Origin: an uncultured Parabacteroides sp.
GTDB lineage: Bacteria; Bacteroidota; Bacteroidia; Bacteroidales; Tannerellaceae
DNA: 53,381 bases
Direction of reading: 5' to 3'
Assembly: GCF_947855115.1 (NCBI RefSeq)
Contig: NZ_CANTZW010000029.1
Span: forward strand, 1 to 53,381
In this document: piece by piece, positions 25,870-34,509 of the stretch
Numbering within the stretch: position 1 is the stretch's first letter
Layout of the letters: each line of letters begins with the position of its first letter
Made by a program: the position numbers and the translations under genes
The notes under the pieces: generated by a model
Told to the model about the DNA's origin: nothing
Database searches by the model: none
What the model saw: the letters and a program-made list of their open reading frames with translations, nothing else

Positions 25870-26358
25870 TCAGTAATTATCTAACTGGCAAATAATTTTA
25901 TCCAGCCGGTACGAGGTATCCTCAGCCAACCCGATAATAAAGTTTTGGTATGAAAACGATTTATTATCGATGTCTTCGGCAAGCGATTGTATTTGCGAGA
26001 TAATACTTTCCGTTTGTTCAATGTCATCTTGTAACTCTTGGAGAAAGTTCTCTAATTCCTGTACTTGCTCTTCTTCCTGCTGGCAGTCGGGTTCCTCTTC
26101 CTCATCCTCGTCGTCTTCATCGGTATATGGGTTATCAAGACAATTCTCATATTCTTCCCGTGCGTTCCGAAGCTCTGCTTTTATGCGATCCTGGATATCG
26201 TATAGGCTTTTCTGCCGGACAACCAACGAGGAGATCCTCTCCTGAAGTGTGAAGGAGAGCAACTGCCTGTTGCCGCATATTTCCTCGGAAAATGTTCGGA
26301 TAGCCTCTTTTAAATGATGTATGCTATCTGTGTCATGAATGTAAATATTACTATTCAT
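25870..26358 (-). CDS. Acidic coiled-coil protein of a T7SS-like operon (162 aa)
   Basis: Third gene of the operon, 12 bp downstream of the WXG100-like gene. It is predicted as two long helices (about 10-75 and 90-150) separated by a very acidic linker (about 78-95, YTDEDDEDEEEEPD). This helical-hairpin layout recalls the LXG/WXG class of long N-terminal domains that are handled by type VII systems, but no W-x-G or LXG motif is clear. No signal peptide, no membrane segment, few Cys. I do not recognise the family. Being next to an Esx-like gene, it may be a substrate, chaperone or structural partner. Confidence 0.6.
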   Translation of the reverse strand: MNSNIYIHDTDSIHHLKEAIRTFSEEICGNRQLLSFTLQERISSLVVRQKSLYDIQDRIKAELRNAREEYENCLDNPYTDEDDEDEEEEPDCQQEEEQVQELENFLQELQDDIEQTESIISQIQSLAEDIDNKSFSYQNFIIGLAEDTSYRLDKIICQLDNY

Positions 26359-26370
26359 CCGGAATGCCTG

Positions 26371-26649
26371 CTAATAGGTATTATGCAAATAAACTTCAAG
26401 CTGCTCGACTTTTCGGTCGACATAGTTGCTATAGTCTTGCATTAGCTCTGCCATTTGTTCGATAGCCGCGAGGCTTTTTTCAAACTCTGCCATGAAAACG
26501 GTATTTTCTTTATCTAGCCATGTCTCGTTGACCGTATACATTTGTTTTCTGGCCATAGCGAAACTATTGATAAGATCATTGCTTAGATTACGTAGATTGG
26601 ATGCGAAACTTCGCATTTCATCTGTATTTGCGATAACTTGATTTCCCAT
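26371..26649 (-). CDS. WXG100-family (EsxA-like) protein
   Basis: This 92-aa protein has the size and helix-turn-helix layout of the WXG100 family: a first helix at about 8-40, a turn with Trp44 in NETWLDKENTVFMAEFEKSL, and a second helix to about 85. Trp at position 44 of 92 followed by Phe52 and Phe56 is the family's W-x(7)-F spacing pattern, although the Gly of W-x-G is Asp (WLD). A perfect C-terminal YxxxD/E secretion signal is not seen. The gene lies 7 bp after the gene for the FtsK/SpoIIIE ATPase, which is the usual export motor for such proteins. WXG100 proteins are typical of Gram-positive type VII secretion; finding one here in a diderm Bacteroidales is unusual. Confidence 0.72.
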   Translation of the reverse strand: MGNQVIANTDEMRSFASNLRNLSNDLINSFAMARKQMYTVNETWLDKENTVFMAEFEKSLAAIEQMAELMQDYSNYVDRKVEQLEVYLHNTY

Positions 26650-26656
26650 GTTTGAA

Positions 26657-29600
26657 TTATTCTTTAATAAATTTGTTTATCTCGTCTGGTTCCGGAAGAA
26701 CAAAAGGCATGAATAAAACGGACGACGGAGAATGAGCCGCATTATAAAAATAAGCCCTGAGCCTCTCCGGATCATCAGAAGATAATGCTTTCGGTTTGAT
26801 TTCCTCCGGTAATCTGCTTTTAGAAGAGCTTTCTTCCGCTGTACGTAAATATACCTGATTGGCAAAAAAATGTATTGCTTTTTCTTTTGGACTGAATGTA
26901 TCATCGAAAAGAAGATTCTCCGGACGATCTACTTGGATGATCGTATGGATTCCTTTATCCGGCCCGTTTTTCAATATGTTTTTTAGGATGCTCTTATAGG
27001 TGACCGCTGCCTTGGAGCCGGAAGATCTAACCTCGTCGCGTGCCTCGGATCCATACCCGAGTCTGGGTGGAAGCGCCTGAGATTCTCTTTGGGGGGCATC
27101 TATTAGGCTGTTGTTCATTAAATCCCTAAATCTTTTTTGCCCCAAGATAACAAGCATTGTATTTTGTGCCGAGACCATATCGTTTTCGATAGTGGCATTC
27201 AGATGAAGGAGAAGCTCCGATGTCTTTTTCCGGCTCTGTCCTATAACAACGCATCGGCTATTATTTCCCAGATGATTAATTATGGGGGCGATCCATGTGT
27301 TATCCTCTTCTTCCGGATTGATACAATTGATAATAAAGATATCTTTCTTATTTACGCTTGCAGAACACGTTCTTGACAGAATTGCGCTAAAACAAATCCT
27401 GCATGCGTTTCTCTCGTTGATACCTATAACGGCTAGATTCGGATCGTCCGGCCTGAATGTTATCTCCACAGACTTGGCGTCGAGACTGATCTTTTTACCG
27501 ACAATCACTTTGTTGATGGCGGCAGGACAATATTCTGGTTGTATTTTGCAGGTCTGTTTTCCACTGAAGTAGAATGTATTATTAATGTATGACTTGCTTT
27601 TTTGAATAGCCAATGATATGTTGTCCGATAAATTCTCTTTTGCGTTGAAAGGCTGGAACAGGCAAGAACCGCCATCCTTGAATGGATAAAAAGTCTCGCC
27701 GGATTGCTTTATCTGATTGACATTCCTGTAGCTATCCTTTACTAATTTCTCCGAGTCGATCGTGTTGGCCTTTAATAGGTATGGGTCCGTTATGTTGTTT
27801 AATAACTCGGGTGGGATATTTGCGTTAGAGAAAGTTTGGGTAGCCATCAATAAGTGAACTCCCTTGCTGCGCCCTTCCTTGGCGATCCTGCTGATGATAG
27901 AGTTGATTTCCAGCTGAACTTGGTCTGCCCGCTCGCAGAATAACTCTTGGCATTCATCGATCACGAGGATGATGCGTGGAAATTTTTGCGGGGTTGATGT
28001 CTTGTTGTTGTATTCCTGGAACTCAGTAACGCCATGTTCGCTCATCGCTTTGCCTCTCTTATCCATTTCGCTATATAAATTGCGTAATATCTCCAAGGTG
28101 ATAGGCTTGTCGGAATCATCTACTAAAATGGCTCTCGCATGTTTCAGGTTCTTATATTGATTGAACTCGACACCGCCCATTTTGAAATCCATAAGGTATA
28201 ACTGTAATGTTTCCGGAGAATATTTTAATGTGGCTATACTGATTATATCATGTAGGAGCACTGATTTTCCAGAGCCGGACATACCTAAGATAAAAGAATG
28301 TACGTGATCTTTTTCATTTAACTCAAAATATACGTCTTCGCCATTTCGCTTGCCGATTGCTATTTTAAATTCTATTGTGGCATCTTGATACGGGGTATTA
28401 TATAATGAGTCTCCGTTAATCCGGAGACTGACTGGTTTCTCTTTTTTTACGGTTTCTTTTTTTAGTGCCTCAAGGTATATGTCTAAAAATGGTTTGTTCT
28501 CAGTGGAAATGAGTGGGGTGGTGTTTAACTCTGGTAGGTAATAGGGGAGGATTCTTTTATTGTTGAACTCGATTTCCTCTTTTGATTCTGTTGTTTTGAT
28601 AAAGTTGAAGTTCTCTTGGGATAGCAATTCTATATTCGCTGATAATTTGCTGTTTTGTTTCATCTCTTCATTGACCAAGATAATAAAGAATATGCCGCCT
28701 TTATATCCATTCTCGACAAAAGGCTTTAAGGAGGAGATTACCGATGTGCCCATATTGCTGGGATAATCCAGCAATACGATTACTCGGTAAGGATCTATGA
28801 TCGTTGAGTTTTTTACATTGTATTCCATTAGGTTCTTACATTCAGACAATCGTCTTTTCTGCAAACTAAGGATTTCCGATTGTAAGGAATCAATGGTGTT
28901 TCGTAGTCCAGGATCGGTATTGATTATTTGGTATAAACTGTTATCTAGCTTTGATGTGAAATCGATAATATCTCCTGAATGCATTAAATCGATAAAAGTA
29001 AATTGTATCTTTTTCGGAGGAAAGGCCATTAGCATATTTAATAACAGGTTATTCATCAGCTCAATAGCGTTTGGGCGGGTTCTCTTATTATGGAAAATGG
29101 CGAAATTCTTGTTTTCAGACCCATTGATGCTGTGCCAAGGGGCATATATCGGAATCAAGAACTTTCCGGTTGGAACTAGACTGTTTCCGCACCATTCTTT
29201 CCCTAATAAAATGTAGGGCAGGATATATCTTCGCTTAGCCTGTTCAAGTAATAGTTGATGATCGGGTTTACCGGATAACACGTGAGATCGAGATTGTGTC
29301 GGAGATACATAGCTCGGCGTTAAAAGTAAAGAATGTTCGGATAGGTTTTGGCTCAATACGTCGTAATTGCCGATTAGTAATTGAATGGCCTTGCTTTCCT
29401 CCGCTATCCTCAATGTTTCTATACCTTGGATTTGACTCTTTTTAATCTCCTTGTCATTAAGGATTTGCTTTGCCTTTTCCTCTAAAGAGCTTATGATTGC
29501 CTTTCGTTTTATTTCTATCTGATTAAAACTTTCATTTTCTATAGTCGCGATTTTATCAGGACATAATATGGCTCTGTCGTATACACCTTTAGGGTCGTAT

Positions 29601-31246
29601 GCTAATACAGCTATACATCTTTTATTATAAGAAGCGTATTGGTCTGCTATCTGGCTCATAAAATATAGACGATGGGTATAATCCAATTCTATCTCGGAGC
29701 GGTGTAAGGGCAATCCGGTAAAAGTATTTTCGGTGAAAAATATTTCTATGTCTAAATATCTGTCATTATATAGCCGTAATTGTTCCCTGTGATTTTTAAT
29801 TGTATTTATTTCTGCTTCTTTATATCTGCTTAATTGTGATTCTATATAAGATATTTGATTTGTTAATGAGACTTTTTCATCCAATAGTTTACTTGAAAAA
29901 ATATAAATAACGCCTGTAATGATTTCAACAGCCCATAGTATAGAAAGAAATGTTCTATTTGTGATTACATACACGAAATTATTAGATGTATTGGATCTCA
30001 TTAATTCTATTAGGTCAGACCAGCCTATAAAGTAGACTGGCAATATGATAAGAATACAATTTAGAAGGAGCCCGGCTATAATCAGCGTTACTTTGCCCGC
30101 TCGATATTCTCTCTTTGCTTCTCCGAGAATTAGTATGGAGAAAAGAGAGACCGGGTAACCTATGATTGTTAATAAAGTGATAATTAGTAATTCGTGGCTG
30201 TATGAAATATAACTATGATAAATGGCTTGGCTGTAAAATGTGATAACTAGCGTGAGTGGGAGTAAAAATAAAATGATCCCAACAATGACGATTATGGGAT
30301 TAGTTCCGTTTATGTAAAGCTCTAATTTGTTTTTAGAGGGTGTTTGCGTAACAAGTGCATCTTTGAGTTTCAATAGCTTACTTGATAGAATATAAATAAT
30401 ACCCGCTGTAACCTCTATAATCCATGATATGATAAGATATGTTTTGCTTGCGAAAGTATTCACGAAATCGTTAGATGTATTCGCTTTCATTAACTTGATA
30501 AGATCAGACCCGTTTGTAAGATAAACAGGCAATGCGATAAGAATAGAATTTAGGAATAAGAGTTCAAGTATAATCAATACAACTTGGCCTGTTCTGTGTT
30601 CTAGCTGTACTTTTTCGAAAATGGGTATCGAAAAAATAGCGAGCGGATATCCTATGATTGTTAATAAAGTAATGATCAATAATTCATGGCTGTATGAAAG
30701 ATAACCATGATAAATAGCCTGGCTGTAAAATGTGATAACTAGTACCAGTAGAAATAAGAATAAGGGGCATATGATGGTTCCGCTTATGATCTCGGCTGTG
30801 TCCCGGCAAGATTCCAGTTTGTTTTTTGAAGGAAGCTTTAAGGTGTATTTTTGGTTGATAGCTTCGTGGTATGCTTCGTTGGCCCTGGATTTTTGCTTGT
30901 TGATTTTATTTAATTCATTACCGCATTGTGTTAAGATATTGTTTACCTTATAAAAGATCTCATCGTATTTATTTTTTAGGCTAGCGCTATAATTGGATAA
31001 TATGCTTTTTATTGTGATTTTTAGGTCATTTGTATATTTATCTGTGAGCTTTATATTCTCATTGATTTCTTGGAGCTGTTGGATTTTTTGATTATATTCT
31101 TTTGTGGCAATATTGCGTTTGGAAGATATCTCTTGTTCTATCGTCCCTATTTTAATTAAAATCCCTTTGACAACTTCGTCTTTGATACTCGCATATTCTG
31201 CGGGAATATGTTTTTCTATTGTATCTAATTCATTTTTAGGCTTCAT
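26657..31246 (-). CDS. FtsK/SpoIIIE-type membrane ATPase (EssC/EccC-like)
   Basis: This 1529-aa protein starts with a coiled-coil region (about 1-135), then eight hydrophobic segments (about 155-451), a second coiled coil (460-640), and three ATPase-like modules. The central module (about 950-1220) is intact: Walker A GMSGSGKS (988-995) and Walker B ILVIDECQEL (1093-1102), with the SpoIIIE-like RIAKEGRSKGVHLLMATQ following. The modules before (about 680-930) and after (about 1250-1529) lack a Walker A and look degenerate. The layout recalls EssC/EccC, the motors of type VII secretion, though no FHA domains are seen. The eight membrane segments are two copies of a four-segment unit from a 492-bp tandem duplication. 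It heads an AT-rich operon with a WXG100-like protein; partner EccB/D/E or EssA/B homologues are absent nearby. Confidence 0.85.
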   Translation of the reverse strand: MKPKNELDTIEKHIPAEYASIKDEVVKGILIKIGTIEQEISSKRNIATKEYNQKIQQLQEINENIKLTDKYTNDLKITIKSILSNYSASLKNKYDEIFYKVNNILTQCGNELNKINKQKSRANEAYHEAINQKYTLKLPSKNKLESCRDTAEIISGTIICPLFLFLLVLVITFYSQAIYHGYLSYSHELLIITLLTIIGYPLAIFSIPIFEKVQLEHRTGQVVLIILELLFLNSILIALPVYLTNGSDLIKLMKANTSNDFVNTFASKTYLIISWIIEVTAGIIYILSSKLLKLKDALVTQTPSKNKLELYINGTNPIIVIVGIILFLLPLTLVITFYSQAIYHSYISYSHELLIITLLTIIGYPVSLFSILILGEAKREYRAGKVTLIIAGLLLNCILIILPVYFIGWSDLIELMRSNTSNNFVYVITNRTFLSILWAVEIITGVIYIFSSKLLDEKVSLTNQISYIESQLSRYKEAEINTIKNHREQLRLYNDRYLDIEIFFTENTFTGLPLHRSEIELDYTHRLYFMSQIADQYASYNKRCIAVLAYDPKGVYDRAILCPDKIATIENESFNQIEIKRKAIISSLEEKAKQILNDKEIKKSQIQGIETLRIAEESKAIQLLIGNYDVLSQNLSEHSLLLTPSYVSPTQSRSHVLSGKPDHQLLLEQAKRRYILPYILLGKEWCGNSLVPTGKFLIPIYAPWHSINGSENKNFAIFHNKRTRPNAIELMNNLLLNMLMAFPPKKIQFTFIDLMHSGDIIDFTSKLDNSLYQIINTDPGLRNTIDSLQSEILSLQKRRLSECKNLMEYNVKNSTIIDPYRVIVLLDYPSNMGTSVISSLKPFVENGYKGGIFFIILVNEEMKQNSKLSANIELLSQENFNFIKTTESKEEIEFNNKRILPYYLPELNTTPLISTENKPFLDIYLEALKKETVKKEKPVSLRINGDSLYNTPYQDATIEFKIAIGKRNGEDVYFELNEKDHVHSFILGMSGSGKSVLLHDIISIATLKYSPETLQLYLMDFKMGGVEFNQYKNLKHARAILVDDSDKPITLEILRNLYSEMDKRGKAMSEHGVTEFQEYNNKTSTPQKFPRIILVIDECQELFCERADQVQLEINSIISRIAKEGRSKGVHLLMATQTFSNANIPPELLNNITDPYLLKANTIDSEKLVKDSYRNVNQIKQSGETFYPFKDGGSCLFQPFNAKENLSDNISLAIQKSKSYINNTFYFSGKQTCKIQPEYCPAAINKVIVGKKISLDAKSVEITFRPDDPNLAVIGINERNACRICFSAILSRTCSASVNKKDIFIINCINPEEEDNTWIAPIINHLGNNSRCVVIGQSRKKTSELLLHLNATIENDMVSAQNTMLVILGQKRFRDLMNNSLIDAPQRESQALPPRLGYGSEARDEVRSSGSKAAVTYKSILKNILKNGPDKGIHTIIQVDRPENLLFDDTFSPKEKAIHFFANQVYLRTAEESSSKSRLPEEIKPKALSSDDPERLRAYFYNAAHSPSSVLFMPFVLPEPDEINKFIKE
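29849..30832 (-). repeat. 492-bp in-frame tandem duplication of the ATPase membrane module
   Basis: Two copies, 30341-30832 (residues 139-302) and 29849-30340 (residues 303-466). Both begin PSKNKLE and share long stretches, for example LVITFYSQAIYH and SYSHELLIITLLTIIGYP. In DNA the segment beginning CCTATGATTGTTAATAAAGT occurs at 30159 and 30651, exactly 492 bp apart. Divergence between copies shows the event is old enough for substitutions but still clearly recognisable, and it keeps the reading frame. Confidence 0.9.
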
Positions 31247-31388
31247 AAGGCTAACGTTATTATTGTTGCTTTAAATAAGCGTTTTGTATCTTGCTATGTC
31301 GTTTTCTGGAAGAGCCCGTTTCAATACGGGTAGGTACGAAAGGAGGGGGCGAACCGGGCGTTGCCATGCGCCATTGCGCCTGCCGTAC

Positions 31389-32189
31389 TTACTTTACATT
31401 TTCATAAGTATATTTATAAGAGTAGGTACGTTCGCTTCCCTTTGTGTCACGGAACGTTATCTTTACGGTCTTTACATATCCATCCTCATCCAGTTCGTAA
31501 TCGTATGTTTCCGTGCCTTCATCCCATGCGGCCGTTTTAGGTAAGAACTTCGAGGCTTTTCCCAACAGACCGGCCAGACGCCATTCTTCAAACGGGTCAT
31601 CGTAATTTGTAGTAAGTGCGACAAACAGATTGCCTATATTGGGAATATCTGTATAAGTGATCGTTTCTGCGACATCGCTGCTGGCCATCACGCCGTTTTT
31701 ATATATGTATTCTTCGGTATTACCGTTGATCTCGGCTTTCGTCAACTGATTATTCGAGTTATAGGTGAACGTATAATGATCAGAGTTTTCCTCATAAAAC
31801 GTATCGTTTTTTTCTATGGCTGTCCATGTCGCACTTGTACAAAATCCGTTTCCGTTTAAAGAGAACTTGATATTATCGATAAAGGTGTATGAACCGTATT
31901 GCTCCTCAGAGGTGGCAACAGTCTCGTTATTGGAGAATGTAAAGGCATAAGCTTCTGTATAAATATTCTCTGTCCCTTTTCGGGAAATATCAGAGACTTT
32001 GTTTTTACTGTCATATCCTAGGTTGCAAGTATAGCTGTAGCTTTCTGTTTCTTTTGTGAAATTGGTTATACGCTTCGTGGTGTTTGCTGGATCGATATTG
32101 CCGCCTTCGCCTTCGTTATCTCCACAGGAAACGAAATTTATACATAAAGCCATTGTTAAAATCGCTGTAGAAAATCTGTTTGTTTTCAT
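31389..32189 (-). CDS. DUF4595-like lipoprotein
   Basis: This 266-aa lipoprotein has a signal MKTNRFSTAILTMALCINFV and lipobox VSC, followed by an acidic/Gly-rich tether (GDNEGEGG). The body is a run of beta strands with repeated patterns such as YDSKNKVSDISRKGTEN and FTYNSNNQLTKAEINGNTEE, typical of DUF4595-like beta proteins of Bacteroidales with Rhs/YD-like strand repeats. It ends with a strand-rich segment on charged residues. It has its own -7 and -33 elements (32372-32400, minus strand). Function unknown; probably surface- or periplasm-anchored. It is not obviously linked to the adjacent T7SS-like operon, although both run on the minus strand. Confidence 0.7.
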   Translation of the reverse strand: MKTNRFSTAILTMALCINFVSCGDNEGEGGNIDPANTTKRITNFTKETESYSYTCNLGYDSKNKVSDISRKGTENIYTEAYAFTFSNNETVATSEEQYGSYTFIDNIKFSLNGNGFCTSATWTAIEKNDTFYEENSDHYTFTYNSNNQLTKAEINGNTEEYIYKNGVMASSDVAETITYTDIPNIGNLFVALTTNYDDPFEEWRLAGLLGKASKFLPKTAAWDEGTETYDYELDEDGYVKTVKITFRDTKGSERTYSYKYTYENVK

Positions 32190-32371
32190 TTTTTGATATT
32201 TGCCTCCCCTGTTCCCTCTGGAGTGTTTATGATGAAAAAGGTGTGGAAACTGTATTTGCTTTATCCTGTCGTAGCCCGGTTTCTCGATAACGGGATAATT
32301 TTCAATAACACCATTCGTTAAATATATGCCTTTCCATAGAGGCTCAACGCCATGAACTTGTAGAATTATCG

Positions 32372-32400
32372 CAAAGCTACGAAAAGTGTTTATATATCAA
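32372..32400 (-). promoter_or_regulatory. Promoter of the DUF4595-like lipoprotein gene
   Basis: On the minus strand TAGCTTTG (plus 32372-32379) has TTG (plus 32398-32400) 18 bp upstream. The leader would be about 175 nt and is otherwise featureless apart from a weak CCCG / ACGGG pairing. The remainder of the 354-bp gap holds the terminator of the GGGtGRT operon. Confidence 0.55.
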
Positions 32401-32487
32401 CCAAATAAGAGTATGAAAATCTTCGTTTACTTTTGATTTTGCCTGTAATCCGGGAAAAGAGCTGTATAAACGATAATTCCCATAAAC

Positions 32488-32523
32488 AAAAAACTCCTGC
32501 AACCATTAAGATTACAGGAGTTT
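32488..32523 (-). terminator. Terminator of the GGGtGRT operon
   Basis: AAACTCCTG / CAGGAGTTT, a 9-bp stem, followed on the minus strand by a T run (plus-strand A run 32488-32493). It lies about 20 bp after the stop of the GGGtGRT gene. Confidence 0.85.
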
Positions 32524-32543
32524 ATATATCAGTAATTACTTGA

Positions 32544-33545
32544 TTACTTCTTCATGGCTTCTTCAATAGCGACAGCTACGGCAACCGTAGCGCCTACCAT
32601 CGGGTTGTTACCCATACCCAAGAAGCCCATCATCTCAACGTGAGCAGGAACGGATGAAGAACCTGCGAACTGAGCGTCACCGTGCATACGGCCCATCGTG
32701 TCGGTCATGCCGTAAGAAGCAGGACCGGCGGCCATGTTGTCCGGGTGCAAAGTACGGCCCGTACCACCACCTGAAGCGACAGAGAAATACGGATGTCCGT
32801 TCTCCATACACTCTTTCTTATAAGTACCGGCTACAGGGTGTTGGAAACGAGTCGGGTTCGTAGAGTTACCCGTGATAGATACGTCAACACCTTCCTTACG
32901 CATGATAGCGACACCCTCGCGAACATCGTCAGCACCATAGCACTTAACTTTCGCGCGAAGACCATTGGAGTAAGCCTTCTCAGAGATAACGTTGACCTCG
33001 CCCGTCATGTAGTCGAACTGAGTTTGTACATATGTGAAACCGTTGATACGGGAAATGATCTTAGCTGCGTCCTTACCCAAGCCGTTCAAGATAACACGTA
33101 ACGGCTCTTTACGAACCTTGTTTGCCATCTCAGCGATCTTGATAGCGCCCTCGGCCGCTGCGAAAGACTCGTGGCCGGCCAAGAAAGCGAAACACTTAGT
33201 CTCCTCGCGAAGCAAACGAGCAGCCAAGTTACCGTGGCCGATACCCACCTTACGGTCGTCGGCTACAGAACCGGCGATACAGAATGCCTGCAAACCGATA
33301 CCGATAGCCTCGGCAGCCTCGGCAGCGTTCGTGCAACCTTTCTTGATAGCGATAGCGGCACCTACCACATAAGCCCAGCAAGCGTTCTCGAAACAGATTG
33401 GTTGAGTTTCCTTACACATTGTATAAGGGTCGATACCCTTGGCATCGCAGATAGCCTTCGCGTCGTCGATACCGTTGATACCATATTCGTTTAATACCGC
33501 GTTGATATGATCAATACGACGGTCATAACTTTCAAATAAAGCCAT
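32544..33545 (-). CDS. GGGtGRT protein of unknown function
   Basis: This 333-aa protein contains the segment ASGGGTGRTLHPDNMAAGP that gives the family its name (GGGtGRT protein), followed by conserved MGRMHGDAQFAGSSSVPAHV and the Gly-rich C-terminus FLGMGNNPMVGATVAVAVAI. It is soluble, without signal peptide; several Cys occur in the N-terminal third (CDAKGIDPYTMCKETQPICF). The family is found in anaerobes and here sits 8 bp after a small membrane protein gene and in the same operon as a NifU-like protein. A role linked to Fe-S or other metal-cofactor chemistry is plausible from that context only. No catalytic function is known to me. Codon use is highly optimised, suggesting abundant protein. 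Confidence 0.82.
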   Translation of the reverse strand: MALFESYDRRIDHINAVLNEYGINGIDDAKAICDAKGIDPYTMCKETQPICFENACWAYVVGAAIAIKKGCTNAAEAAEAIGIGLQAFCIAGSVADDRKVGIGHGNLAARLLREETKCFAFLAGHESFAAAEGAIKIAEMANKVRKEPLRVILNGLGKDAAKIISRINGFTYVQTQFDYMTGEVNVISEKAYSNGLRAKVKCYGADDVREGVAIMRKEGVDVSITGNSTNPTRFQHPVAGTYKKECMENGHPYFSVASGGGTGRTLHPDNMAAGPASYGMTDTMGRMHGDAQFAGSSSVPAHVEMMGFLGMGNNPMVGATVAVAVAIEEAMKK

Positions 33546-33553
33546 ATTATTTT

Positions 33554-33745
33554 TTACTTTTTAAAATTCTTATTTACAAGGAATAAAGATATCAGGAAGT
33601 TGAAAACCAATACACCGCCACAGCAAGCCACGTAAAACGCCAGCCATGGTTTTTCCGGCTCCAGCACGAAATACGTGATGAGCGTAGCCACTGCCGTGAT
33701 AATACTCAGCCCGATGAGGACACGTGTAAATGTTTTCTTATTCAT
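33554..33745 (-). CDS. Small two-TM membrane protein (63 aa)
   Basis: This short protein has two hydrophobic helices (about 8-27 and 35-57) with a short linker (VLEPEKPW) and Lys/Asn-rich ends. The gene overlaps the end of the NifU-like gene by 8 bp and precedes the GGGtGRT gene by 8 bp, so it is part of that operon. No family recognised. It could anchor the partners to the membrane or be unrelated; nothing in the sequence decides this. Confidence 0.7.
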   Translation of the reverse strand: MNKKTFTRVLIGLSIITAVATLITYFVLEPEKPWLAFYVACCGGVLVFNFLISLFLVNKNFKK

Positions 33746-34430
33746 TACGAGGATCGATATATTTTACAGCTTCTTTGAAACGACCGTAAGAGCCTTTCGC
33801 CTTTTCCAGTGCTTCGTTAGCGTCCATACCCTTCTTTACCATATCCATGAATTTGCCCAGGTGAACGAATTCGTAACCGATTACTTCGTCATCTGCGTCC
33901 AAAGCCATGCGAGTGCAATATCCCTCAGCCATCTCAAGGTAACGAGTACCTTTGGCTAATGTACCGTACATCGTACCAACTTGGCTGCGTAAACCTTTGC
34001 CAAGGTCTTCCAAGCCGGCGCCGATAGGCAGACCATCCTCAGAGAAAGCGGACTGTGTACGACCGTAGACGATCTGCAAGAACAACTCGCGCATAGCGGT
34101 GTTGATAGCGTCACAGACAAGGTCTGTGTTCAATGCTTCCAAGAGAGTCTTTCCCGGAAGGATCTCGGAAGCCATGGCAGCCGAGTGAGTCATACCGGAA
34201 CAACCGATAGTCTCTACTAGAGCCTCTTGGATGATTCCTTCTTTAACGTTTAATGTCAGCTTACATCCACCTTGTTTCGGCGCGCACCAACCGATACCGT
34301 GAGTCAAACCAGAGATATCAGTGATCTGAGTTGCCCTAACCCACTTTCCTTCTTCAGGAATCGGAGCGCACTGGTGGTTAGCTCCCTTCTTTACAACACA
34401 CATGTGTTGAACTTCATGTGAATAAATCAT
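33738..34430 (-). CDS. NifU/IscU-like iron-sulfur scaffold-related protein
   Basis: This 230-aa protein has the pattern of a NifU/IscU-type N-terminal domain. Candidate cluster ligands are Cys in GIGWCAPKQGGCKLTLNVK and in VETIGCSGMTHSAAMASEIL, a segment resembling the GCxxSxASSS region of scaffolds; a further Cys is in NTDLVCDAINTAM. Another 100 residues follow (about 130-230), longer than IscU. It heads a three-gene operon with a small membrane protein and a GGGtGRT protein. Promoter on the minus strand at 34510-34540. It could bind an Fe-S cluster or iron and hand it to the GGGtGRT protein; this is inference. No iscS or sufBCD gene is nearby. Confidence 0.72.
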   Translation of the reverse strand: MIYSHEVQHMCVVKKGANHQCAPIPEEGKWVRATQITDISGLTHGIGWCAPKQGGCKLTLNVKEGIIQEALVETIGCSGMTHSAAMASEILPGKTLLEALNTDLVCDAINTAMRELFLQIVYGRTQSAFSEDGLPIGAGLEDLGKGLRSQVGTMYGTLAKGTRYLEMAEGYCTRMALDADDEVIGYEFVHLGKFMDMVKKGMDANEALEKAKGSYGRFKEAVKYIDPRNE

Positions 34431-34509
34431 AATCGCTAATTTATTATATTAAAGTGTAATAAAACTTTATGCTAATTTTATAGTAATATCGCTTTCTCTA
34501 AAGACCGTA

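Noticed and set aside
31311..31335. CCCGT / ACGGG hairpin between the ATPase and lipoprotein genes as a terminator
   Set aside because: Stem is only 5 bp and not followed by a T run on either strand.
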